From contig NW_019775394.1 of assembly GCF_001039355.2 (NCBI RefSeq), forward strand, positions 349,320 to 405,212: 55,893 nt of DNA. Direction: 5' to 3'. Position numbers and translations under genes: made by a program. Below the pieces are notes generated by a model. The model was not told the origin of the DNA and did not search any database. It saw nothing but the letters and a program-made list of their open reading frames with translations. Positions 12,001-21,065 of the stretch are shown here, one piece after another. Source of the DNA: Lingula anatina. Taxonomy: Eukaryota; Brachiopoda; Lingulata; Lingulida; Lingulidae. Each line of letters begins with the position of its first letter. Within the stretch, counting starts at the first letter, position 1.

Positions 12001-15000
12001 TAGTTGTGTTGGTCTGAGCCGGTGGGGCAGGAATGGTGGTTCTATAGGAATGGATGTCAGGGGCCCCATATGATTAGTACAGGCTAGGGTTAGTTGCACA
12101 GACTTGACATTTTGATATGGAACATTTCATTTTCAAAGGCATGCCTAGGTAAAAATACGTTCTTTTTCAAAAAGTAGAAGAATCTTATATAAGATATGTG
12201 AATGAAGAAGTGTGTAGTCAGGTGTGTCGCTACTAATTAACTGACCACCATCTTTGTTGCAATGCTGCATTGTGTAATATGCAGTGATTCAATTGGGTAG
12301 TGCTCCTTTGGGCTGGTCAAAGATTGGTTTAGGCGAAGCATGGTTCTGTCAAAAAAGTATCCATATGACGGCAACTACTGCATAGAAGAATTTGACATCA
12401 TGCATGCAAGCGGTCGGTTTTGCAGTGCGTAAAATGAGTTGAGCAGTGTTAAACATTTTTTTTAAATCTGTGCCTCTCATTTGACTATCATTTGATAGGG
12501 GGCCTTAGGAACAATTTTAGGGTGCACAATGAAATTACCGGTTCACAAAGAGCACTTTTAATAGCAGATAACTTACAGAACCAAGAAAATGAGCAGCTAC
12601 CTTGCTCATTAGAATCGCCATATTTGAACCAAACAGACAATAAGTGGGTAGGTCATTACTCGCCGAATCAACGGCCTATATGTCCTACAACAAAACTGAA
12701 CCAAACTGGACAAGTTTTGACAGATGCCGATGCCTGGAATGTTATTCTTGGTGAAACTCTAAAAACTTATCCCAAGGAATGCCTTAATTGGCGCTTCAAA
12801 GCCTTGGTACGAGCCAGATGAGGTCACTGTGTAATAGCAACCATTGCTGTGACTAGACACTGTCATGAGGGTCCTTTGTGGTGCGTGTTACTCTTTAACA
12901 GACGATAATTTGGAAAATAGGGAGATCTAAATTCTCGTTTTTAATGTTTGTCGTGTGACTTAGAATAGGGAATGCATTTTTAATTGCTTCACTGGCAAAT
13001 TCAATTAATGAACTGATGTCACAATGACATCAAAGATATTATAAGTTATAAAAACAGATTTTAATCCTTGTTTTCATGCATCAGTCAGCAAAATAGGAAA
13101 AAAACTGTGTGGCAGGAATGGTGGGCCTTTAGGAATGGAAGTCCATATTATTAGTACAGGTTATGGTTAGTCGTCGTATAAGGGTAAGAATATGGGACGT
13201 GTACAAAATAACGGGGAGAGGACTACGGTTCCTAACGGACTTCCATTCCTGTCACGCTTGTCACGATGTCAAACTGACCTTATTCACAGCAAGCAAACAG
13301 AGTTACTCATTCATTTTGGGCAGGTGGGACGAATGTCATCTGTACAAAATAACGGGGAGAGGACTACGCTTCCTAACGGACTGCCATTCCTGTCAGGCCG
13401 GTCCAAACTGACATTCAGCTCCTCTATATTGTTCTAACTGTAAACTGATATCACCATATCTCCATCTTAGCTATAGATTACTAACCACAGAAAGACAGAC
13501 AATAACTGTATGATACTTTATCATTTTGGTTCCCATGCAAAGACATACCCAAGGACAGGGTAACCTGAAGCTCAGGTGAACAGGGCAGGCCTTTCTTAAA
13601 ACAAGCATGTTCCATACCTGTACGGTATATATGACAGTTATGTTACCTTAGCCTAACATTGAATATTGCCACGAGAAACCAGGCAGAATTTATTGATACT
13701 TATGTTGACGCCCCTCTCTTGTTAGCAACCTCCTGGATCTGCCACAATACATATTATAACAGAGCGGTATAGAAATCATGATAACCCTTTACAAACTACC
13801 TGATAAAAATCAAATGGTCAACCTCCTACATTTGACATCGGTATATAGCACCCATGCCCACATTGTACGTAATGTTTAAGAACGTACCAACAACAGCTAT
13901 TTGAAACCGACCAGAATGAGCGCATGTCGTACGTGGAGTAAATGGTCCAAATTCCATCATCGGTACTGGTAAAATAGAAAATGATTTGTGTTGTTTTCCA
14001 TTCTAGCAGACTTGTGACCACAGTTCACTTTTTGTCTTTTTTGGTAAAAAGGTCTGTCTGACTGTCTAACTAATTAAGTTTGTCTAACTTCCTCCGGTTG
14101 TCAGGAATGTATCAAACACTGCACAAAGAGAACTTTTGCAATCACTTAAAGACAAAATACTAGTGATATTAATACCTGAACTTACATTATATTCCATTTA
14201 ATACATGTGCAAACTTTCATGTTCGAAATAAAATGGACAAATAAACAAACAAAAAATTAGGTTAATATAAATGATGTAGACACAGTCGTCTGTAAAAGTG
14301 TCGAGTTTATCTTTTCTGTGGTTAGCAGTGAAAAAAGGGCCTGATTATTAAGTTTAATTTTTTCGTGATAGATCACTCTGACAATCACCAAACAAAGAAA
14401 CATCCCTGACGTTGGCCTTAGGCTATTATAAAAGATTACACAATTGCAATATCATAGTTCTCAAAAGTAGTAAATACATGAATAAAGATAACAGGTCAGT
14501 AAGATACTCACAACAGTTGTGCACACGGACCCCATCGTGAGGACAGTCCCAGAGGGAGCTCTCATGTCCATCGCATCTCACGTTGTTCAGAAGAATACTT
14601 CCAGTGCCACTGCCTCTGTTATATACTTTGGTACATGTTTTATATCCCAACATCCTAGCAACAACTCTGTTGTTGTTGTTGATGTTGTAGTAGTAGGAGC
14701 TATCCCAGCCATTCCGACAAACGGTGCCAAAACTACCTGAAAGGGGAAAATTATACGTACTCTTTAACAAACATTTGTGGAAATGAATATTCAGGTTAGT
14801 AGAAAGTCAGATGGGGGCTAATAATTCAAAACGAATAAAGAATAACGCCTGTCTGTGGTCGTGGGGGGGGGGGGAGGGGTGAGACTCTTGCATTTATAAC
14901 TGATGTATTTAAATATGTGAGAAGGGATAGTAATTTCGCTTTGGCCCCTATCCACTAGGCTCCTATGATAATAAGCCAAATAATGATTACATGTACTCTT

Positions 15001-15812
15001 TATGTGGTTTACCAATATTTATGTTCGAAGGGAATAATTTTTTCTCCCCCTGACGAAACATTTCTCGACTGCACTTGGATCCGACGTAGAACATAAATTT
15101 AATTTTTAATTTTTTGACATAGTTCTAAATAACTGGGCAGCACCAATTATTGTTGTAACAGTTTGTAAGGTCTGAATTGGGAAATATTAATTGCTTTGCA
15201 GGAAATGTAGACGGATTTCATTCCCCCAACTTCGAGGTGAGAGTTTTGTTCCGTCATTTTCTAATAATGAAAACTAGGGTTGTAACACATAATTAACATT
15301 TTGTAACTTACAAAAAAAGAAATATAAATAAATAAAATATAAAAAAGAAAGTTAAAACGCTCCAAAAACACAAAGAAAGTAATTTCTACTCTGCAGATAC
15401 CTTGGTATAAAAGTTCCAGGCGTCCATGATGACTTTCCGTGAAGTCCCCGGCCAATCGTGCACCATCAAACCAAATAGGTGGCTGCTTATCATCCCTTTC
15501 AACATTAGGTTCGTCTGCAGCCGTGAAAAGTATACGTTTGTCCGGTTGTCCCACTGCCAAAAGCCGTCCCTCAACGCGCACACCGACAGCCGGGCCGAAT
15601 TTAACGGTAACGCCAGGTTCTACATTCAGCGTTACCCCTGGCGGCACAGGGATGGAATTGTTGACGTGGAACGGTTGATCTGATAAACGTAACGTCAAAT
15701 CCGTGGTAGGCGAGGTATATATGACAGTATAAGCATTTGAAATCGCCGAAAGAGTCCCGAAAATTATGAAAAAGACGGAGAGGAATTTCCCTCCAACTCC
15801 GGTCGATTCCAT
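106..15812 (-). CDS. bark-like: bark beetle/anakonda-like multidomain extracellular protein, whole visible gene span (3'-partial, with lesions)
   Basis: Eleven exons assemble on the minus strand with GT-AG sites and matching phases: 15401-15812, 14512-14736, 9722-10269, 9194-9464, 6316-8610, 2699-4646 (or starting near 5473 or 5534), 1692-2519, 1059-about 1211 or 1267, 756-850, 468-590 and 106-214. Domain order is signal peptide, PGV-type repeat, SRCR, parallel beta-helix, CUB, a second PGV repeat with an SRCR-like segment, a third PGV repeat, CUB, beta-helix, chitin-binding type 2 and C-type lectin. Threefold repeat architecture with SRCR, beta-helix, CUB and C-type lectin parts is that of Drosophila bark beetle/anakonda, a septate tricellular-junction protein; that role here is inference by homology. 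The C-terminal part, where a membrane anchor would be expected, lies beyond the left edge. Oddities: a Tc1 insertion at exon 6, one secure in-frame stop, one frameshift in exon 6 and a possible one in exon 8. Confidence 0.82.
468..590 (-). CDS. bark-like: exon 10: C-type lectin-like domain, middle part
   Basis: Acceptor TTGTTCAAG and donor GTGTGG, 41 whole codons, phase 0 at both ends. The peptide GQYSMLVNLATKSERAFAIS, then ERSFGIWTETWYK, matches the central lectin fold (LA....E..., then the WIG-like strand, here GIW). The usual carbohydrate-binding EPN/QPD triplets are not obvious, so sugar binding should not be assumed. Confidence 0.72.
756..850 (-). CDS. bark-like: exon 9: C-type lectin-like domain, first part
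   Basis: Acceptor CTGTTCTAG, donor GTATGC, 95 nt, phase 1 in and phase 0 out. It encodes DSCPLAWLQNKMVCYLYVGG followed by AQNFTQARVSCE, the N-terminal C-type lectin pattern (C..W......CY......F..A...C). Too short to stand alone, but it joins exons 10 and 11 in phase. Confidence 0.78.
1059..1267 (-). CDS. bark-like: exon 8: chitin-binding type 2 (peritrophin-A/CBM14) module, 5' end uncertain
   Basis: The frame VGQFIPDSRVCRRYYSC then CTEGGVIPKMC and CPNHLVWNPEIQEC has cysteine spacing C-x5-C-x9-C-x12-C, diagnostic of peritrophin-A chitin-binding domains. The donor is TCTG before GTAGGT, phase 1. Two starts are possible. The best acceptor (TATTTCAG, exon from 1267) gives a frame containing ITKCHV that stops at TAG 1214-1212; it would supply the missing first cysteine at the right distance only if one base were lost between 1212 and 1221. 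A weaker acceptor (GTATAG, exon from 1211) keeps the frame but loses that cysteine. Confidence 0.7.
1692..2519 (-). CDS. bark-like: exon 7: parallel beta-helix domain
   Basis: Acceptor GCCTTTCAG and donor GTGAGG, 828 nt, phase 1 at both ends. The peptide begins GSIGNFVIEENTFFNNGLGG and has coil after coil of the N-rich PbH1 type (IWSNQILFTTQIENI, IDGNVIQHGQGDRYSDVLHL, VTNNYIYNNTGLHV). It ends with NASSNWWGLTEHAKIKQRL and YPEVSIHPII, the same N..WG cap as in exons 5 and 6. No lesion is visible. Confidence 0.87.
2699..4646 (-). pseudogene. bark-like: exon 6: beta-helix, third PGV repeat, second CUB; carries a stop and a frameshift
   Basis: The frame reads VYGRYRGYTNGIRTDRKHPN and DVGQVGVDIKDSIIVGN, hits TAA at 4524-4522, then continues in the same frame with MNAWLSKVSNVPMVNELLP and beta-helix coils to IEARYN. 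There the frame changes by one base near 3813 (the first frame ends at TGA 3804-3802), and coding continues as WGCENTHCVRKRIYD, then TILPGVEVFIEPGVWIKP (third repeat) and a CUB stretch (YNCTRAIRSELGRNITIQIL, IRLYSSVRSWDTYG). The donor is CACAG before GTAAGA, phase 1. The start is uncertain: possible acceptors are 5535/5536 (stop follows at 5517), CCACAG next to the Tc1 site near 5473, or one inside the transposon end at 4647. All three are in phase. Confidence 0.75.
4641..5463 (+). mobile_element. Tc1/mariner-type element with TA target duplication, at bark-like exon 6
   Basis: The ends are inverted repeats sharing CACACACTGGACAAAAGAAG plus TGTCACCCC, each flanked by TA (4639-4640 and 5464-5465), the target of Tc1/mariner transposons. 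On plus, 5063-5290 encodes the end of a transposase: WPAQSPDANIIENVWND is the catalytic third-acidic-residue region of Tc1 enzymes (WP..SPD.N.IEN.W). Upstream coding (DWFDQQDIRRV) is in frame but earlier parts are missing or shifted, and an N sits at 5001. At 823 bp it is shorter than the usual 1.3-1.6 kb autonomous element, so it is a non-autonomous derivative. Element plus duplicated TA is 825 bp, a multiple of three. Confidence 0.88.
6316..8610 (-). CDS. bark-like: exon 5: beta-helix, second PGV repeat, SRCR-like segment, beta-helix, CUB-like segment
   Basis: A single open exon of 2295 nt with acceptor TTTTTACAG and donor GTAAGC, phase 1 at both ends. It begins AYSGHPTGLSMNSVKV, followed by beta-helix coils ending in LDVSRNYWGTPNPQDVYLGI, the N.WG cap seen at the end of such helices. 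Next come LTIEPGVVLEFEDSVGMYIE (second repeat), a cysteine-rich SRCR-like stretch (VCYDSSLRGPMLTTWLDGEC, RYRCTSFFRVVC), more coils, and a CUB-like stretch with CGVTYLASEGD and CGTFTTRSDLRLRVFIIYPG. A 33 bp in-frame tandem duplication (7658-7723) repeats TLRTQFL. The intact length contrasts with the damaged exon 6. Confidence 0.88.
7658..7723. repeat. 33 bp tandem duplication inside bark-like exon 5
   Basis: The 21 bp from 7658 recur at 7691 (CAGAAACTGGGTTCTCAGAG and one more base), a period of 33 bp. It stays in frame and inserts 11 residues after a beta-helix cap (TLRTQFLYTQC then TLRTQFL). It looks like a recent slippage or duplication event. Confidence 0.85.
8760..9029. repeat. two (AT)n microsatellites flanking an 18 bp perfect hairpin, in intron 4
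   Basis: Pure AT runs of nearly 60 bp occupy about 8760-8817 and 8971-9029. Between them, 8895-8912 and 8918-8935 are perfect inverted repeats (arm CAGGAGGTGTTTATTTGA) with a 5 nt loop. (AT)n tracts can self-pair, so the whole 270 bp can form several secondary structures. Confidence 0.9.
9194..9464 (-). CDS. bark-like: exon 4: first CUB domain
   Basis: Acceptor CATATAG and donor GTGAGT; enters in phase 0 and leaves in phase 1. The peptide has KPGYILAVRVLYI, VLDIFDGNSSSSRRLERVY and GGSVLLSFSRLDIGSSERY, with the hydrophobic beta-strand spacing and the L.I.DG motif of CUB domains. It continues a strand begun at the end of exon 3 and ends FTVQSVAG. Confidence 0.82.
9722..10269 (-). CDS. bark-like: exon 3: end of SRCR, first parallel beta-helix, start of CUB
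   Basis: Starts after TTTTTCAG; the split codon gives HNC-FHSQDVWLQCSG, the conserved C-terminus of an SRCR domain (HNC.H..DV...C). It continues with IELVTNSSVKGISDLQYVDI and repeated PbH1-like coils (LDNLNITNVIGNGVLLRDI, AAINNSSIENSMGNGV, LALDNVQISNAHKAGLYYN). The end (IVSFDSTDLHLGSKSSCSQ) leads into the CUB domain of exon 4. It closes in phase 0 at CAG before GTAGGC. Several Asn-X-Ser/Thr sites fit a secreted protein. Confidence 0.87.
10640..11640 (-). mobile_element. decayed Tc1-like transposase in intron 2
   Basis: On minus, 11386-11595 reads KVSARKTVNRILRRRAVTG and STGRPRSGNTRSDRVI (HTH and GRPR hook). Then 10969-11385 reads KPRLTPAHQANRLQWARHNR, HWNLGVFAGESRF and LQHDNATPHTAR, the central DDE part of Tc1 transposases. 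A further frame near 10900 has QPASSPDVYPIG, a degenerate third-acidic-residue motif. Stops and shifts between these pieces show a dead copy. Terminal repeats were not found, so the limits are approximate. Confidence 0.8.
11930..14430. other. intron 2 remainder: internal repeats, no convincing gene
   Basis: Two copies of a segment of about 62 bp (TACAAAATAACGGGGAGAGG onward) start at 13201 and 13342. A related motif with GGAATGG and ATTAGTACAGG appears at about 12022-12093 and 13111-13171, partly in inverse orientation to the first (GGAATGGAAGTCC against GGACTTCCATTCC). This suggests a MITE-like family. An open frame of 109 codons at 12492-12821 plus (MIGGLRNNFRVHNEITGS) matches nothing I recognise. 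The rest of 13440-14430 shows no structure I can name. Confidence 0.5.
14512..14736 (-). CDS. bark-like: exon 2: SRCR domain, main part
   Basis: Flanked by TTTCAG (acceptor) and GTGAGT (donor), 225 nt, phase 1 at both ends. It encodes GSFGTVCRNGWDSSYYY, then RVVARMLGY, VRCDGHESSLWDC and VHNC, the classical scavenger-receptor cysteine-rich signature (G.W.TVC..GW, A...C..LGY, L..V.C.G.E..L..C). The last cysteines are completed in exon 3. A short asparagine run (NINNNN) is encoded by a GTT/TTG-rich low-complexity stretch on the plus strand. Confidence 0.88.
15401..15812 (-). CDS. bark-like: exon 1: signal peptide and first PGV-type repeat segment
   Basis: The ATG at 15812-15810 opens a protein starting MESTGVGG, followed by a hydrophobic stretch (FLSVFFIIFGTLSAISNA), a typical signal peptide with cleavage likely near residue 27. 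The mature part contains LNVEPGVTVKFGPAVGVRVE and LLAVGQPDKRILFTA. The same pattern recurs in exons 5 and 6 and marks the start of each large repeat. The exon closes at CAAG before GTATCT, phase 1, and joins exon 2 to complete LLYQGSFGTVC. The reading frame beyond 15401 is intronic read-through. Confidence 0.85.
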
Positions 15813-16617
15813 GTCTCTCCTTCGAGTGAGGTTATTTAATCATCTAGTTTATCGTTATACTTCCAATGAAAAGTATATCTTATCAAGAAGGAGAGTTAGA
15901 AGATCAACATTTCTATCTTGGCTGACTTAGGGATCGACGCTCTGAAAACGTTTATTCAAATTTGAAACGAGACACCACAGGACAATAGTTTAAAATATAA
16001 CATTACAAGCATTGTTTTTTCTAATTCAGAAAAAAAGAAAAAGAAAAACGGTTTTCTTTTAATCAATTAAGTTATTTTTCTTCCACCCAAATGTTTATAC
16101 TTTGCCATAGCGATCTTTATGTGTATTTAAAAAATATGCACCAGATACCAACATCCTACTCGTTATGCTTTATGTATGAATTATTTTATCCACCCTTTTT
16201 GTAAACGCGTGCGTACATGCAGGGTCAGATGCGGTGAACTTATTTCAACCATTCTAAAAGGTCAAAAAGACACACTATTGCGCTCACAGAAGAAAGTCCC
16301 CCTTCCTCCCCAGACCCTTTGAACAAGAACTTGATCTCTATGGATACGTCGCCAAAAGTGTAATTTCCTCTATGAAAGTGAACACCCACCTACCATGTAC
16401 TGCCTTGCCCCAATGTCCCACTGACAATGTATTTAACACAACAAATACCGATAATGATATGAGTGATATAGTTTGTATGATTTTTCTTTTTATGTATATT
16501 GCAGGCAATATTCACAATGGTCCTAAAACAAATGTAGAGAGAAAACCTACTTAATATTTATTTATCCCGAAGAACAGAAGCTTAATTTAATATGTTTGTC
16601 TCAATCTCCACTATTTA
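15813..16617. other. upstream flank of the bark-like gene
   Basis: Presumably 5' UTR and promoter of the minus-strand gene, but no TATA box or initiator can be assigned with confidence. A short frame at 16372-16554 has no coding character I can recognise. Confidence 0.35.
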
Positions 16618-17188
16618 CAGAGTGGTCCAAAATTATTTCTTTCCATCTCAAATTTGATATAAATAAGATATATCCAACTTTATTTCACCAAAGTGTTCCA
16701 TTAGGATGACCAATTTATCCTTGCAAATTCTGCAGAAATTGATACCTTTAAGGTAGTCAAATTTCAATCATCATCATCTCACGCCGCACGGACTTTCCTT
16801 GGCCACCCTATTCGCCAGATCTCAACCCCCCAGATTTCTTCCTTTGGGGGTCACCTTAAGGAAATTTTCTGTTTAAAAGCCACAAACTCTAGACTCTCTG
16901 AAGACTAACATTCGAGACAAAGTAAGGAACAGTCCGGCTGACATGATTACAATAGCAAATGCAAATTTCAACGTTAGTGTGGCCGTCGTTATTCAGCAGA
17001 GAGGAGTGTGGATAGAACACATTATCAATTGAAATTTGATTACTTTTCCAATTTTTGCAGAATGTGGAAGGATAAAAAAATCGTATTTATGGAAAAATTT
17101 GGCGAAAGAAAGTTGGGAATATCTTAATTATATGTACATCAAAATTGAGATGGAAAGCTATATAGGTAGTTTTTTATGGACCACCATG
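16618..17188 (+). mobile_element. mariner-like remnant with imperfect inverted ends
   Basis: The plus strand near 16790-16870 reads PWPPYSPDLNPPDFFLWGHL, the third-acidic-residue region of mariner/Tc-type transposases, with stops soon after. The ends are imperfect inverted repeats: left GTGGTCCAAAATTATTTC and CCATCTCAAATTTGAT; right, inverted, GTGGTCCATAAAAAACTACC and CCATCTCAATTTTGAT. TA flanks both ends (16616-16617 and 17189-17190). The 571 bp length shows that most of the transposase is deleted. Confidence 0.78.
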
Positions 17189-17321
17189 TATACATCTGTG
17201 TTGCGTTTCCAATGACGATGTACTCATAACATGGCATCGATTCAACCAGGAAGGTTAAAAGTTATCAATAGATATGTGAACGCGTGGGAAAGCGGTGGAA
17301 AAGGAATGACACCGGCTGAAA

Positions 17322-17680
17322 CGCCACTTAGGGACCGGTCATTATTTAAGTTAGAGGGGGGAGGTGGAGGAGAAAATGTGGGGCCTGAAAATTTCCGAGC
17401 AAATATTGGGGGGTCTCGAAATTTGAAAATAATAAGGGGTTCTTGAGAAAAATAATTTTTGTGACTTGTCGTACAAGACATAGTGAAAAATATAAATTTC
17501 ACACTACTTTTTCACTAGTTTTATTGAGGGGGTGGCCGAGTTATTCAATCAATGTGGAAGGGAGATCCCGAAAAATTTGAATGTTATCAGGGATTTTTTC
17601 AGCTATTTTTTGGTTGGGAGGGGGGGGACATTTTCTCCTCCCCCCTCCAATTCAAATGATGAGCCGTCCCTTAGTGATGT
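17322..17680. mobile_element. MITE-like inverted repeat (ends CACTTAGGGACC / CACTAAGGGACG)
   Basis: The left arm (CACTTAGGGACCGGTCATTA then GAGGGGGGAGGTGGAGGAGA) has an inverted partner at about 17615-17677 (CACTAAGGGACGGCTCATCA then GAGGGGGGAGGAGAAAATG). Arms are about 55 bp and imperfect. No coding content; frames through the G-rich arms are artefacts. No target-site duplication was seen. Confidence 0.65.
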
Positions 17681-17807
17681 ATTAACTTACACTATAGAAC
17701 ATAATGGTCTAGACCAGGAAACTTGGCAGGTTCATTACTCGTTGGTTTTGATTGATAACACTAATCTAAACATAATACCCTTAAGACACTTCACCCTCCT
17801 TAAAACA

Positions 17808-17917
17808 CAATGATATTACAGAGGTGAAGTGTATTGCTATGATATTACAGTGGTGAAGTACATGTATATTGCTATGATATTACAGAGGTGAAGTACACGT
17901 ATATTGCTATGATATTC
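17808..17917. repeat. short tandem repeat, three units of about 39-45 bp
   Basis: The unit GATATTACAGAGGTGAAGT followed by TATTGCTAT occurs three times, with GAGGTG/GTGGTG variants and an ACATGTA/ACACGTA insertion in the last two units. Confidence 0.85.
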
Positions 17918-18279
17918 GTACTGAAATTCTCCTTAACGAGTGCTCAAGAACCTTTAGAGATTACATGTTGAGAAATTATATTTGTACTTTAGAAGCGTTG
18001 TTTTTTTTCAATAACTACACACATAAAGTCCATGTAAGCATATATTTTACTTTATCAACCCATATAAATGTACAAACTACATGCAGTGCATTGAAATGGG
18101 CAGTAGAGAAGATGTGTTAACAAATGGAACAAAAGCTATCCAAAATATATATCCGGGAAAGATTATCCCAAGAGTGACGGCACGCTTATTGGTCCATGAA
18201 AAATATTGCTGGTCGTTTCAAATGAAGAGAATTGTCGAATTGTGGTCGGGATTTTACGGAAGCCGACTGGTGCCATATG

Positions 18280-18625
18280 TTGAAAAAAAAAATTTATCTC
18301 GAAATTTCGAGATACTATTTTGAAATTTGAACAAAAAAAAAATTATCTCGAAATTTCGAGATACTATTTTGAAATTTGAACAAAAAAATTTTTTATCTCA
18401 AAATTTCGAGATAGCATTTTGAAATTTGAACAAAAAAATTTTTTATCTCGAAATTTCGAGATAGCATTTTGAAATTTGAACAAAAAAATTTTTTATCTCG
18501 AAATTTCGAGATAGCATTTTGAAATTTGAACAAAAAAAATTTTTATCTCGAAATTTTGAGATAGCATTTTGAAATTTGAACAAAAAAAAAAATTATCTCG
18601 AAATTTCGAGATAGCATTTTGATAT
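18280..18625. repeat. subterminal palindrome array, left arm
   Basis: About six units of 57-59 bp, each with TTATCTCGAAATTTCGAGAT (containing the perfect palindrome TCTCGAAATTTCGAGA) and AGCATTTTGAAATTTGAACA plus a run of A. Units vary mainly in A/T run length and in single changes that break the palindrome (for example TCGAAATTTTGAGA). Confidence 0.92.
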
Positions 18626-19079
18626 AACAATAGACAAAGTTAAGGTAAGAAATCTTAAAATTTGTTTCCTCCTCCCTCCCCTCAACTACAAGTGATATAT
18701 ATAACATCTATCCCGCTCAGACGCTTTACGGCGCGGTGCGGCGCTTTACTTTCCCCACCTTTAATGATTATGCGTTTTCACACCATCTAAACCTCAGCTA
18801 GAATAAGACGACTCCCGTTTACGCCATAACATTTTTGCATAATCATCAAAACTAGCAAATTATTATTTAGTCGCTTCTGCAGATTATAAATGATAATAAT
18901 AATAATAATACCCACAATGCATGAGGGATGTGAAAACGGAACTACACGAGGAAACCACATGCTCTACATTCAAAGGATTCATTTTAGCCTATCTGTTATA
19001 CCCGAAAAAGCTTTGTTTGTAGAGTCACATGAATTTGAACAAAGGGGCTCAATTATTTCACCAAAGGGATGTGAAAGAT

Positions 19080-19125
19080 ATAGACCAGGGCTTGGAAGTA
19101 TTTTTGAGGGAAAGAGGGATGACAG
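19080..19125 (+). pseudogene. left-arm copy of the element's N-terminal exon
   Basis: Reads I-DQGLEVFLRERGMT with ATA where the right-arm copy has ATG, then ACAG before GTGAGA, a usable donor. It is the inverted counterpart of HECT exon 1 at 25666-25743 (MDQDLEDFMRGRGISD). Either both outward-facing genes once shared this first exon, or the repeat arm simply extends into coding sequence. Confidence 0.6.
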
Positions 19126-19594
19126 GTGAGATTACTATAACACTTAAACCAGTTGTGAAAATAGCTTTGCCGCCTTGTTTTTAAAATTAAGGACATTGTA
19201 ACCCTTTGTTATCATCCTAATAACGAAAGAGTTTTTTCCTGCATCCAATTATTCAATAATGCATCTGTCTTTGTGCAGATTTGAAACAATGAAAAAACTC
19301 CCGGAAATGTAAAATATCGGTTTTTATATTTTTTCTTTTCGATGTATATTCAATAGCATAGGCAACTCAAAGCTTTAATCGTCAATTTAACACCTTTGTA
19401 TTTTTTTATTAGCAATCGGTATGAAGAGTAATTTCGTCCCTGAACTAGATTTTATCACGAAATTGTTAGAGCTGACCAGGAGTGTATATATGTAGGCTAC
19501 AATCCGGTGTCATCATTTTGGTTTAAATGCTTTTATTATAGAGCCATGAGGCCTTGAGTACAGATTATTAGTAAACAAAGGTGTCATTTTGCTT

Positions 19595-19861
19595 TATCAA
19601 CGATAAAATCTGAACTAAGGAGACATGGGAACCGAGAACGGTCATGTAGCACAGATGCAAGAGTTCTTGTCGGAGCAGAATAGCTTTATTTATGGGCGGA
19701 GCACTCACAACCAGCGGATTGAAGCCTTTTGGTGTATGCTGCGTAAAGAATGCATACAATTTTGGATGGATGTTCTGAAAGCATTGAAGGATGTTGGGGA
19801 TTTTGCAGGAGACCCGCTAGACACAAGCCTCGTCCAATTCTGCTTCATGACTTTGGTCCAG
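19595..19861 (+). pseudogene. integrase-like (DDE/rve-type) exon fragment
   Basis: The plus strand reads LRRHMGTENGHVAQMQEFLS, then FIYGRSTHNQRIEAFWCMLR, then FWMDVLKALKDVGDFAGDPL and LVQ before GTATTA, a plausible donor. The GTEN....Q..L, YG.S..NQRIE.(F/W)W and R....FW patterns are those of integrase-core proteins found in many copies in invertebrate and fish genomes. The residue just before GTEN, normally an acidic catalytic position, is H-M here, so the enzyme is probably inactive. I could not find the other exons between 19126 and 19594. Confidence 0.68.
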
Positions 19862-20284
19862 GTATTAAAGCATTTTATAGTTCTATCTGTTTCGGCTGCT
19901 GAAATGAGACTAATTGATTGTTGGTAATGCATAATTAACTTTAGCGCTTCTTATATTTACTGGGTCTTTCTAAGAGTCGAGAATCCATTTCTTTTTTGTT
20001 TTAATCTCACATAATGGCGTTAAATAGTTTTAATGTTTTAAATAGTTTTAGATGTTAAAACATCTCCAAATACAATACTGCATATAATCATNATAGTTCT
20101 CTCAGTATTTGCGCTATGACACATACCTGGCATGAAACTTTAACCCACAGTTTGATCCTTGGATTGATATCCAATATATTATTCAACTTTTACTCTATAA
20201 TTGACCCCAAAACAAAAATAAAAGTGAAAAAAAATCATTTTATTAGTGTAACTTTTATTAACAAAAAGAAAAACACCCGGTCTA

Positions 20285-21065
20285 CCATCAGGTGTAGAGC
20301 ACAAAGATTGCTATTATAATGAAAACATCCATAATGTTTTAAAAACAATGCACAAAAGACACTTCTTTTGTGATTCAGAAATTAAACTTTTGAATTTATC
20401 ATTATTGTATGATCACAAGGGAAAAGGATTATTATGGTAAATTACACATATATATTAAGATAAAAATCAATATCAAAATATGTTTGTCAGACATTAACCA
20501 AGTGTCTAAAAGCAATATTAGAATATCTCTATTGGATATCAGCCAAGTGTCTGAAATATTGGTTAACCAAAAGAGCTCTACCATAACATGTAATATAAGT
20601 GTAAAATGAAAAGCAGAAAATTTGGCTAAATCAAACTAGAAATTAAAAACGCAAGCATTATATGTATCAGACTGACCAGGATATGGATATTCCATTCCAT
20701 CAACAAGAGACATGAACAGTGAGGTTCAGAGCACAAAGGTTATAATATAATATTATGACAACGCCCATAACATGTTTTAACAACATGGAACAAAGGGTAC
20801 TTCTTTGGTGTGTCAACAAAAATAGACAAATCACTTGCAACTTGCATAAACTTACAAAGCACTTTTAAAACCAACAGTTCATTATGTTTTGTAGCATGAT
20901 CACACTTTTATCATCAATGTTTGATCACAAGAGAAAATTATTAATGAAAATTACACATATGAACATAAAAACCAGTATAAAAATGTTTGTCAGACATAAA
21001 CCAAGTGTCTTAAATCCTCGCTGACTAAAAGAAGGATGCCATTACATGCAGTACAAGTGTAAAAT
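20285..21065. repeat. diverged direct duplication downstream of the HECT gene
   Basis: Segments at 20290-20620 and about 20728-21065 share order and wording: AGAGCACAAAG, CATAATGTTTT/CATAACATGTTTT, GATCACAAGRGAAAA, AATTACACATAT, and TTTGTCAGACAT then AACCAAGTGTCT. Period about 440 bp. It lies in what would be the 3' flank or UTR of the minus-strand HECT gene. Confidence 0.7.

Noticed and set aside
17231-17502. Gly-rich and Pro-rich frames at the MITE arms
   Set aside because: They arise from G/C runs inside inverted repeat arms on both strands.
18280-18625. CRISPR-like array (repeat with short spacers)
   Set aside because: Spacers are also repeated, units are palindromic, the genome is animal and there are no cas genes; it is a transposon subterminal repeat.
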